NCBI GenBank assembly: GCA_032158125.1
Contig: JASKOT010000004.1
Location: 682,001 to 746,000 of the forward strand
Direction: 5' to 3'
DNA length: 64,000 nucleotides
From: Papiliotrema nemorosa
Lineage: Eukaryota > Basidiomycota > Tremellomycetes > Tremellales > Rhynchogastremaceae
Shown: one piece after another, positions 11,723 through 21,360 of the stretch
Numbering within the stretch: position 1 is the first letter of the stretch
How the letters are laid out: the number at the start of each line of letters is the position of its first letter
Notes under the pieces: generated by a model
Seen by the model: the letters and a program-made list of their open reading frames with translations, nothing else
Told to the model about the DNA's origin: nothing
The model's database searches: none
Program-made: the position numbers and the translations under genes

Positions 11723-12964
11723 ATGAGCGGAACGTATAGAGGGCCCATCAACCCAAATCCACAAGATGGTGAAGCCGGAATCATCATCTACGGCTATGTC
11801 CCTTCTCTCGGATTGGCCTTGACGGGAGTGATCACCTTTGCCTTGATCCTGCTGTTGAATCTATGGTACATCATCAAGAGGAAGGGAAAGTCTTTCCGGA
11901 CATTCCATATTCTCATTGCTGTCGGAGCGGTAAGCCTCCACCATGAACGTGGAAGGAGCAAGCTAATGGGTAGTTGATGGAAATGGGAGGATATGCAGCT
12001 AGGATCGGATCTCACAAACGGCCTTTCTTGGTGTCTACTTTCGTTGCGCAATACTTCTTGATCGTCGTGGTATGTCCTCGCACGATTACACGTATCATGC
12101 TGACAGTCAAGGCTCCAGTGTTATTCACGGCTGCCATCTACTTATCCCTCTCTATGGCTGTGAAAGGTTTTGCGGCTGGAGAGAGTATATTGGTCATACG
12201 CCCCAAGCTTGTCCTTATTTGTGAGTACGCACTCGCAAAGGGATCGTACCGTGCTAAAGACAGTCTTCATCTCTGCCGATGTGGTGACCAGTGGGTTCCT
12301 TCATGACCGCGCCAGACCCTTTACGCTGACTATCAGCCATCATCCAAGTTCTCGGTGCTGCACTCATCGGAGTCGCAGAGAGCTCACAGGTATCTGGTGG
12401 ATCCTCCCCGGTCACTCCCAAGCAAGCCAACGATATCCTCCTCGCTGGTCTGGCCATCCAGGTAGGTCCTTGAAAGTCTCCGTTCCGATCCCACTCACTC
12501 ACTCCCAGACATTTTCGTTCCTTTGTTTCTTGGGCATATTGATCATCGGTATCTATCGAGCGACTCGACCTTCTTTCCCTGGACCCAACATTCCCAATTC
12601 GAACCATAAATCCCTCCGGAAATTCCTCTACGTCATCCTTGCCACTTCGGATCTCATTCTCCTGCGTACGACATTCCGTCTGGCTGAGACTGCACAAGGG
12701 TTCTTTGGGACGGCTAGTACCAGTGAGACCCTGTTTGGATGTTTGGAGTATCTGCCTGTCATTTTGGCTCTGATCATTTGGGGTGTTGCTCCTCCAAGCT
12801 CGTTCTTCACTCATGAGCGCCATGGTGACAGTGCGAACGTGGACGAGGTTCAGGTGCAAGGTGGACAAGGCATGAGGGAGGTCAAGGAGAGTAGGAAAGA
12901 GAGGAAGCAGAGGGAGAAGAGGGAAGCAGATGCCAGGGCTCAGAATCCCGGTGCAGTGGTTTAG
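11723..12964 (+). CDS. RTA1-family seven-transmembrane protein
   Basis: A multi-pass membrane protein of the fungal RTA1 family (lipid-translocating exporters and stress proteins such as Rsb1, Rta1 and Pug1). The start MSGTYRGPINPNP precedes the first helix (LALTGVITFALILLLNLWYI). Later segments include the family hallmarks EMGGYAAR, ADVVTTIIQVLGAAL and LAGLAIQTFSFLCF. The last helix (LPVILALIIWGVAPP) is followed by a charged cytosolic tail dense in Lys, Arg and Glu. Seven exons fit with introns of about 45-65 nt. Function is inferred from the family: movement of sphingoid bases or other lipids, or a stress response at the plasma membrane. The substrate cannot be read from sequence. Confidence 0.88.
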
Positions 12965-13246
12965 GTCAAGATATGATGAGCGAGTTTGTGCACCTACGGA
13001 GGGAACTGTTTAGAGATGGTACTGCGTAACACGTACAAATATATCAACTGAATTGGTGAGGCAACATGAACAGCATTTCAACCAGCCAAAGCTCGCGCGA
13101 TCCAGCAGACTGAGCAATCTTTCACCGGACCTCGATCTGCTCCAGTTATACTGCATACTTGATATCGATGCTCAAGGTGAGACTACAACATACAACCAAC
13201 TTCTATTTGTATCCCTCGCAAGGTCTCGCGGGGCTGTATCTGCGCA

Positions 13247-14871
13247 CTACGCTTCATCCGGCAAGTCTCCACATCCATGACTATCCCAAATCAACCTCGA
13301 GCTCATGTCTTCCTTTCCATCTGAATTTGACGTCGTACCCTCGGCATTGCTAATCACCGCGTCCTTCAAACCCAAAGTCACCTTTATAGCTGGCGCGCCA
13401 TACTTGTACACTTCCAACTCTTCATTCTCCCGTCCTTCTTCCTTGTTGATGAGACGGATAATATTTCTAGCGGACACTTCACCCATCCAATAAGCCGTGT
13501 GACCCGCTTGAATGGCGCCTGTATCTGCACAATCACCCACTGCGAATATGTGCGAAAGGTCGAGGTGGGGAAGGGATGAAGATGTAGTCTGAGGGGAAGA
13601 GGTGGGTGATGGAGGGGCGGAGAGCGAGAGATTAGCGAGACGTTCGAGGGTATGGCGCTCAGTCGAGGGGTCCGAGGAGACTTGCATCGTGGGGAGAACT
13701 CGTATTCGGTTGGTGGTTGGGTTGACGGCGTCTGGGCAGAGCTCCGACATGTATTGAGAATGGGCTTTTTGACCGGTACAAGGGAGCTGGCATGAGCCAG
13801 AGTCCGTTTCCATGCGATCGACTCACAACTATGTCCGCCTCGAAAACAGTCCCCTTGTCCGTGACCACTCGCTTAGTCTTGCCGTTGAGCTGCTCCGGGT
13901 CTTCGGGCCACTCTGTGACCCGTTCTCCAAGGACAAGCTTGACGCCGAGTTTATTCAATCCTTTCACGACTGGTGATTAGTACAGCTTAATGTTGATGCC
14001 ACGGCTCACCCTCGTCGTGTAATGCCTGTGGATACAGCGGCATCATCCTATGCCTGGAATGTAACAGTGTGACCTCCTTGTCCGGATAGACATCCTTCAA
14101 ATCCGCCGCAAACTGTATACCCAAAGCTCCACCTCCGACAACCACTATCCTCGGCGCTGCCTTTAATCTCTCTGCCCTTTGCTCCATCCACCTCACTCCC
14201 CATTTCTTGGAGCCCAGTCCGCACTCGACATGATCATGCACTACCCCTTCTGGCATATTGGGATGTTCTGACCACGGATTTGTCGGGTCTGGCAATGCGG
14301 CGCCAAGAGCATACAAGCAATAATCGAACTGTAAAGTCTCTTCTGGGCCCTCGAAATGTCCCGATGGTCCAGTGACCGCTGTGCCCTTTTCCGCTGGTAG
14401 CCTCCTCGGGCCTGGTCGAGTAAAGGTGACAGAGTGTCGGTCGAGTTTGACGACTGAAGCATGGATGAATTCCCTCCGTTTGTGGATTTTACCGGAATTG
14501 TCACGCAGGTCCTCGATAGATGAAGTAGGTGTCAAAGGGGGTGTGGGCAGACCACTGGTGGAAGCAGCGTAAAGTCTGGCTTCCTTGGCGGCATCTTCGG
14601 GCGACAGAGCCAAATCTGCGGTCCGGGGGATGTATCCTATAGGCGCGTACTGGGGCAACACGGTATATCTCGGAAAAGCATATACATCTACCTTGATCAG
14701 TGGGGCAGCTCCACAACCTGCTCAGAAGGACGCACGGTTGAAATGGGTATTCCGATCGATGACCACCAACCTCCATCCAATAGGCAGTGAATCAGAGATG
14801 AGCTTGGATGCTCTGCAGCCACCATAGGCTGATCCGAGGACGACGATGGTTTTCGTCGGTGTGCGGGTCAT
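13247..14871 (-). CDS. AIF/AMID-like FAD-dependent oxidoreductase
   Basis: An NAD(P)H-dehydrogenase-like flavoprotein of the AMID/AIFM2 type. The FAD-binding N-terminus reads TIVVLGSAYGGCRAS. An NAD(P)-binding fold follows (RIVVVGGGALGIQFAADL), and the C-terminal FAD motif is IFAVGDCADTG, then GHTAYWMG. The first intron (14688-14735, 48 nt) is placed so that the protein reads NTHFNHVYAFPRY, the conserved family motif. Without it the frame stops at once. Two further introns occur near 13950-13990 and 13800-13835. There is no clear mitochondrial presequence. Fungal relatives act in redox balance or cell-death signalling, but the substrate here is unknown. Confidence 0.85.
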
Positions 14872-15658
14872 TGTCGTCGTCCGTTTAATCCCGGTGGAGA
14901 ATCTCCGGGTGAGAGTTGCAAAGTGGGGGGGTATACACAAGGGAATGATGGGCGTTGATCAGAGTGGGGGTGATGTTGATGCAAGCTGTTTGTGTCCTCA
15001 TATAGAGAGAAGCAAGGTTGTCGAGTAGGCGCCGTGTGTAGAGATGGGATGGGACACTACTTTTTTCGGGTCGATGCGACGTGGGCACATCAGGGGGATG
15101 AGTGTAATCTGATAAAACTGGGAGGGGCGTCATGGGGGTGGGTGGCAAAACTGGGTGCAAATCGGCCGAAGAGGGGGGGGGGAAATCTACCGAGCATCTA
15201 GCATCCCGACGTCCCCGAGAGTACCATGGGCGCGTGTCTCTTACCTGACTTGGCACGCAGGAAGCACACTTGGCTTATCAGATTAGACAGTCGTACGAGG
15301 CGATTTACCATGGACACCATGTGGGTTATACGCCAAACTCGTCAGAGTACCGCTAGGCGCCCAAGCTGGTCCCTTGTGTCCGAACCTGAGTGAGTTTCTT
15401 CGACAACAGTCCCCACTAGCATGGGGTGACACGGCATACTCCAGGATAGGCGCCGGGCTATCAAACGAGTAGCGATGTTGCACCTCGTGCTCGTTGGGGG
15501 TCAGAACACTCTGAGCCGAGACTCCAAATTGGGGGCAAGGATGCAGTAAACGAATGCGTCGATGGTAGGCGGCTTTTGGCGCCATATCAGGAGCAAGTCT
15601 ATCGTCCGTTCATTTACATCTATCGTCTATCAAGCTTCTACGCAGATATCTGCCTAGG
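14872..15658. other. Intergenic region between AIF-like gene and LMW phosphatase
   Basis: This is the upstream region of the AIF-like gene and the downstream region of the phosphatase (both minus strand). It has a poly-G run near 15173-15182. The one ATG-started open frame of some length is listed separately with low confidence. Confidence 0.4.
15283..15585 (-). CDS. Small open frame, doubtful
   Basis: A 100-codon ATG-started frame (MAPKAAYHRRIR...) lies just downstream of the LMW phosphatase on the same strand. It has no domain, signal or recognisable relative, and may be part of that gene's 3' UTR. I list it only because it fills an otherwise empty stretch. Confidence 0.15.
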   Translation of the reverse strand: MAPKAAYHRRIRLLHPCPQFGVSAQSVLTPNEHEVQHRYSFDSPAPILEYAVSPHASGDCCRRNSLRFGHKGPAWAPSGTLTSLAYNPHGVHGKSPRTTV

Positions 15659-16555
15659 CTACTGTCCGCCCCGTTCGACAAAGTCCAAAAAGCCATCAGC
15701 ATAGACTATGCATTGCTCATAGCATTTGTCGAAGCCATCTCTTCCACCATAGTACGGATCATCGATGGCTCGACCCTTGTTCGGGTTATACGAAGAGGCG
15801 AGAGAAGGGTCGAAGGAGCCGAAAAGCGCAATGTGGGATCTGGAAGAAGCGGGTTGCCGATTAAGCAGGGTTTGCAAGCTGGATGTCAGTATGTACAGCT
15901 CGCCATTGTGACAGTAAATGAGAGGATAGATCTCGCGCGAGTGAGGACAAGACATTGATGGATGAAACTCACTTTGATTGATCCATTGCGATGATAAAGT
16001 CGAAAGTGGAGAAGTCACTCGTGGTGACTTTTCTCGCTATGCAGCGGATCGGAACCTTATGCTGAGATATGAGCACCGGCTAGCATCATGAGAGAACATG
16101 TACCTTCTCGCAGGTTGCAATGGTACTATTTGTCAATAAGGGTCTTGTGATCGAAGGGAGCTGGTGTAGCGCAACGGCCGATCACGACTCACCGATCATC
16201 CGCCTCGTCTCCTGCGTGATATGCACCAGTACCCGCGGAGTCGACACGGAAATCGAATTTGCCTTTCAAAGATGCCCGTTGACTTATACGGTGATTCAGA
16301 ACAGCTTCGGCCATAGGTGATCGACTAGGAGTGAGTAAATGACAGCAGCGGGCGGAGAGGTCATACCAGATACTGCACGAGCACGTTAGCATTGTTACCT
16401 ACCCAAAAACACTGCCTCGAGAGATACCATCATAAGAGGGAACACTCACTTGCTGTACTGTCAGTACCAGCAGTTGTAGAGAGAATGGACGCGGCCACGG
16501 CAACTTACCCTAGACACACCATGAGGACGCTGATCTTCTCGGGCTGGGAGACCAT
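15659..16555 (-). CDS. LTP1: Low-molecular-weight protein tyrosine phosphatase with microexons
   Basis: Seven exons rebuild an intact LMW-PTP of about 170 residues: 16555-16509, 16452-16450 (3 nt), 16372-16367 (6 nt), 16324 to about 16192, 16125-16104 (22 nt), then two more. The catalytic P-loop reads CLGNICRSPMAE, the CX5R signature with nucleophile Cys and Arg. The general-acid loop reads DDPYYGG. Other family marks are VDSAGTGAYHAG and FIIAMDQSN. These enzymes dephosphorylate tyrosine residues in the cytosol. Every intron has GT-AG ends. Without the two microexons the signature cannot be made from this sequence. Both are multiples of three, so skipping either leaves the frame open but shortens the active-site loop. 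Confidence 0.9.
16367..16452 (-). other. Two microexons (3 nt and 6 nt) of the LMW phosphatase and the intron between
   Basis: Exon 2 is CAA at 16450-16452, between an acceptor TACAG and a donor GTGAGT. Exon 3 is TATCTG at 16367-16372, between GTGCAG and GTATGA. The 77-nt intron between them has a GCTAAC branch site. Together they supply the Gly-Asn-Ile-Cys part of the catalytic loop. Confidence 0.75.
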
Positions 16556-16817
16556 TTTTGGGTCGGACCCTTATGTGTTTCAGGCTGTTGTGGTAGAATC
16601 GCTCCTCCAGCGTGTTTGATGCAGTTGAGGAATGTTGAAGCGCAAGACGAAATGAACAAACAAGTGTTCGAAATTCGCGAGATCTGCCAGGCACCGACCA
16701 CATTGCGAGCTTCTCGATCGTCCGTGTCATAAACACAGCGACCACGAGCGTTCTTCAGTCATTCATATCGGTCGTTACAGATCTCAGCGCATTCTACATA
16801 GCCCTCGCCAGAGTGAT

Positions 16818-17928
16818 TCACTTTCTTCCACCCAATCTGCCTGCGAGTTCGGCTCTCAACAGATCCTCCTTCGACTTTGCCTCCAATCCACTTTGACTCC
16901 TCAGCTCATTCGTCACATCTTTCGTCTTGCCAAAGTATACTGCCGATAGCAGATTTCTCATTTTAATTCTGTACAGTCAGCTCTACCCCCAGCATGCGCG
17001 CAGTGGGCCCACTCTAGATCCTCCACCAATCGACCAATGTTCTGCACGTGTGCTCCAGCGGACGGCAGGGGATAATCTTGCTCGTGCTGCGTGTAAGCTG
17101 AGTCTCTGTCATAAGAAAGCGACTCGCCTGTCGAGTCATACTCCCGCTCAAGGTGACATTGCCCCCTCCCTTTAGCTCCCCATCCAATCCTTTGATTTCA
17201 GGTCGAGAGGTCGTGCCAGTGTTCAAAACGAGCATGACCGTCGAAGTGAGCTTGTACTTGGCCGATCTTCCCCTTTCGACACATTCAAGTACATGCAGGG
17301 AGTCCCAAGAACCGGAAGGTATCGGCGCCTCGCCCTCTGCGCTTTCTTGCGGTGGTAGAACTGCTCGTCAGTTGCTCACGGTATTCCAACGAAGAAAGAC
17401 AAACTCACCTTTCTTGAGCACCACTGCACCAGCAAATGACATTTCTTTGCCCGAAGATGTATCCTCGTCCAGATCCCACAGGTACACAGACGAGATACCA
17501 CCCTCAAAGTACATCTCTCTATACGTATCAAACGCCGAGTTGAGCGAGACTTCCAATTGCCTTAATCGACTCGAGGGCACCGGGCCAGAGGTCGATGCAG
17601 GAATATACTCGTTAGACCACGGAGATCTTGCCATCAGCTCATGCTCAGTAAATCATCAAATAAGCTCACCGGAAACTATCGCCATCTCTGTTGTAGTCGC
17701 ATCCCAAGAAGTCCTTACCGGACGACTCATCGCGGTGGATAGACAAGGGTTGATCGACATTGGCCAAGAGATCTTCAGCGTACTCTGGACACAGGTCACA
17801 GAGGGTGTTGACATTCTCCTCAATCTTTGTGGGCGGGAGACGACGTAGTAGGTCGAGCAGAGCGTCAAAGGTAGCTGCCGGATCAGCTCGGCTATACAGG
17901 TAGGAAGAAGCTACATACGGTCAGACAT
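16818..17928 (-). CDS. CAP2: F-actin capping protein beta subunit
   Basis: CapZ beta, which with the alpha subunit caps actin barbed ends. The start MSD is followed at once by an intron, then [20 protein letters not shown]. Family marks include [43 protein letters not shown] and [13 protein letters not shown]. After SGSMTRQ the only way to reach [13 protein letters not shown] is a 41-nt intron (17087-17127) with a GC donor (CAG|GCGAGT). A further intron leads to VYFGKTK and a stop at 16818. Relative to animal CapZ there is an insert, about ten residues with a GGG run ([12 protein letters not shown]), before the conserved SMTRQ. The shared upstream side is the 650-bp region toward the next coiled-coil gene. 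Confidence 0.92.
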
Positions 17929-18578
17929 GATTGATGCGGGTAGCAAGGTAGCACTTCCTAGAGTAGGTATCTATGAGCAAGAGATCCTATCCGGCTTGGC
18001 CTCGTGAGCTCGTGTATACGAAGTCGTGCGCTGTTATGTCTACTGGCGTGGTTGACGACAGGTCAAGCAGCGATGACGGAGACATTTGAGGCTGACATGG
18101 ATTGTGACCCCTGTTTCAGATTTCGGATGTCACCCTCATTACAGCAAGGTGCCTTTCTTGGGAACACTCTGTGTGTTAATGTTGACGTTGACAGAGCCGG
18201 ATGTCAAGACGAGGAAGACGAGTGTCCTTTGCTGATGCGAGGCGTTGGCTGATGTCGCCGGATGTATCGAAAGAAGCGGATGGGTCGATCATGTGGTAAA
18301 CGTCTCTCACAATACCAAGCCGTATCTTATCATCTACGCTGTAGAATGATACACGCTCGCTATAGTGCGATTCCCATCTCACGAGGCAAAAGTACAGCTC
18401 GGTGTAGTATCAACGTTCAGTATTTATACGGAATATACGGCTTCGCATGGCACGTAGAGTGCTCAGCAGGGTTGACTGATACTCTACGTTGTTTCAGCAT
18501 TGCGCTCATCAGAGACAAACACTCAATTCACTCGGATGACTTTTATCTTTCACTTCAAATTCGATTACAGACCCAAGC
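17929..18578. other. Divergent intergenic region
   Basis: This is the promoter region between CAP2 (minus) and coiled-coil gene C (plus). TATA-like stretches occur near 18420-18435 (TATTTATACGGAATATACG). No gene is supported. Confidence 0.4.
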
Positions 18579-19287
18579 ATGGTTCCGACCCCTAGGAGAG
18601 CTCGACCAGTGTCGATGAGGCCCAACGCTCTTGCCAACCTCGACCGAGGTCCCATTGTAAAAGGTCCCGAGCTGTTTCTTTCCGATACACCTGTAGGTCT
18701 TTCAACCCGTCATTCGACTTTCGACGCAAGGTGATGTTGACAATCAGCGATTCAAGCGCTTCATCCCTCCTCCTGAGCCCATTTCAACACCTGCTGTTCC
18801 CCCTATGAGCGCTTTACACGCGGTCGAGGTCCAGCAGCTCCGGGCGGAAATTTCAACTTTGAAGAGCCATGTCAAGTCACTGTCGACTACCAATAAACTG
18901 CTCGACACTCAACTACGACTTGCTCGTACGCAGGCTGCACAAACGAAAGTGAGAGAGGCAAGGAAAGTTGATCAGGGGAAGAAGGAGGAGATGGGCGTTG
19001 TGCAAAAAAGGGAGTTGAGGATGAAGGCAGAGTCTACCACTCTGAACGATACTTCTACGGGGCCAATCACAGATTCGAGGTCTATCACCTACCCAGGAAG
19101 GTTGAACCGGTGTATTCCCGCTCCCACCATCTCCAGCTTATCCGGTATGACTTCTGGGAAACCGCTCAACGCGCTTCGATCAGCGAAACCCCTTTCTAAA
19201 CTCGCTTCACCCAGACCTTCAGCCAAACGTCTCTCCTCCGCGTCCGCTGCTTCTCGTCGAAGTTCAGGCATTCCCATCAGGTCATGA
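18579..19287 (+). CDS. Coiled-coil protein of unknown function (C)
   Basis: Two exons joined by one intron of about 55 nt give a protein of about 215 residues. The basic N-terminus (MVPTPRRARPVSMRPN) is followed by a Pro-rich segment (RFKRFIPPPEP), then one coiled coil of about 60 residues (VEVQQLRAEISTLKSHVKSL). The C-terminus is Ser/Lys/Arg-rich and probably disordered. Another coiled-coil gene follows in tandem 470 bp downstream. I recognise no family. The form resembles small microtubule- or spindle-associated proteins, but that is only an impression. Confidence 0.65.
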
Positions 19288-19756
19288 GGTGTATTCTAAG
19301 GAATTCAAATCGATCGAATGACATGAATGATGCAAGTCTTCAATTTTCCAGCCGGCTGCTTGTCGTCAGCTGACCGTGGCAGAAACTAGGCAGACGCCCC
19401 ATGCGATTTCACGATGCGGCGGTCATGCGTCGAGATGAGCGGATATAGGAGTATTTGCCATACTAGCTGTACATTAGTCTATCCATGACCATGTATACCC
19501 TAAACTATGCGACAGATACATAGGATGGCAGATCAGACTGAATCCGAGGAGGTCCGGGTGTTTCAGATTTTCCCAACGTTTCATCTCATTCCGCGTTGAC
19601 TGTTTTCACTCTGTACACGTTGAATCAACCTCTACTTCTGGGATCTCTTCTCCCGAGCTTTCAACACAACATGTCCTGTCCAAGAGTAGCTCTTCCTTCG
19701 TCGTCCTTCCTGTCCTTTTCCATACATCGTATACATTCAAGAGATATCAAGCATCA
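19288..19756. other. Intergenic region between coiled-coil genes C and D
   Basis: This is the 3' end of gene C and the promoter of gene D. No gene or distinct motif is supported. Confidence 0.5.
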
Positions 19757-21250
19757 TGCCTTCAGACTCGAAGACCGGTTACTGCCCAAGCGAGGTGAGT
19801 CTTTATTACGACATGGGGATCGTGTACGACTTGTACTGATGGAATTCAGTGTTCGAGTAATGGAGATGGCAGCTTCTACACGGCGCATGAGACGAGCTTC
19901 GACGTGATCCTGGTGAGATTGCTATTTGCCTAATCCATTACGTCCGCCCTCGCCTTCCGTTACTGACTGTCCAGGCGGACATTGACAATCCACCTGTCTC
20001 ACCGCATTCTATCGTCTTATTACAGCTTCAATGCTCTCAGAATCGCAATTGCCAACTGGAAACACAGCTCTCGGCCGCCTGCAAAGCTCAGCAGGACGCC
20101 GCTGCCAGGATCTCCCAACTCGAATGGGCTCTCGAAGCTGAGAGTGGCAATGCTCATGAGTTTCAAAAGTCACTTCAAGCAGAAATAGGTCTCAGGAATC
20201 GATATACAGCTCTTCTCGACGAAGCTGAACGAGCCTTGCAGGATCTGCAAGCCGACGCTCCAAGCACCCGGAGGCACAATGTCCTTCTTCGAGACAAGGT
20301 CACTGTTCAATCGTCTCTCATCGATCAAGCCGTGGAGATGTACCGACACGCGGAAGAGGTCAATGCCGAGTTAAAAACAAAGGGCATTAAGCGATCCGAG
20401 GCTTATTCAGAGATCTGTCTGAAATTGAAGGGAGTCCAGGGGAAGATGGCTATGGACATCGATACCATCTATCGGGATGCCGCTTGTATCGTGAAGGACA
20501 GACAGCAAAGGGAGAACAAATCGGCATGGGCGCATTTGGCTCTTATGAACGCGAAGACACGGCAATACAATGGCAAATCGGCGTCCACAACAACTCCACT
20601 CAGACCCTCCGTACAGAAACATTCGAGAAAGACGATGGGAGCTAAAGCACCTGTCATTGGACCCAATGGCGGGAGAGAGTCTACCAAGGTGGACGCAAAA
20701 GTGAGTGGATCGACGGCGTCGAATGCCAAACTCTTCAAAACACCCGTCTCCCGACCCAAGGTTGTCGTCTCGACGAATGCCCCGGCGAGGCACCTCATGC
20801 GAAACCAACAGGTACGACGGCCCTTTGTCCTCCTCGATACATCGACGCGAGGGAAATCAAACGTGAATCAGAAATCATTTCAACCCAGCGATATCCAAAA
20901 AGACAACACCTTCAGGACCGCCAAGCCGGCCATCAAGTCTTCCCCTGCAGCCAATATTGATCACCCAATGTATGCTCCCGCAGGCCAACTCGCGTGGGAG
21001 CACCTGCTCCAAAAACCTCAAGTGCCGCTCGGCACGCCTTCTCGGATTTCGGCCACTGCTCGACGACCATCCGCGAAGAGCAAAATAGAGGATTCTGTCA
21101 AAGGCACCGATGCCCGCATCAGCTCAACTCCTATCCTTAGACCAGTCAGTCGTTGTGTCTTCCGTCATACGTGTTTGAACTGATGACCAGTCTGAGCGAT
21201 TGAAGGCAAAGACTTTCGGCACTCCCTTGAATCAGGTCATACGAAAATAG
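19757..21250 (+). CDS. Coiled-coil protein of unknown function (D)
   Basis: Short first exons (19757-19795, then one of about 60 nt) lead into a long exon. A final exon encodes SERLKAKTFGTPLNQVIRK and ends at 21250. The last splice (CCA|GTCAGT to GACCAG|TCT) was chosen because it avoids the early stop and keeps phase 0. Residues about 35-200 form a coiled coil (LEWALEAESGNAHEFQKSLQAE, RRHNVLLRDKVTVQSSLI). The rest is basic, Ser/Thr/Pro-rich and low in complexity, with repeated TPVSRPK/TPSRIS-like motifs. Such coil plus basic tail proteins often bind microtubules or chromatin, but nothing here proves it. It is tandem with coiled-coil gene C. Confidence 0.65.
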
Positions 21251-21360
21251 TCAGCTTGGACGCTCTTGCTCGTCTTTACAGGTACTTGGACGCTTCAGTT
21301 ACAACATGGTTGGGATTATGTTTGATTCTATGTAACGTTAAAGATTCGTCTTCACTTTGT

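Noticed and set aside
14688..14735. An 18-nt intron in the AIF-like gene that would also restore an open frame
   Set aside because: Too short to splice. A 48-nt intron in the same place gives the conserved NTHFNHVYAFPRY motif instead.
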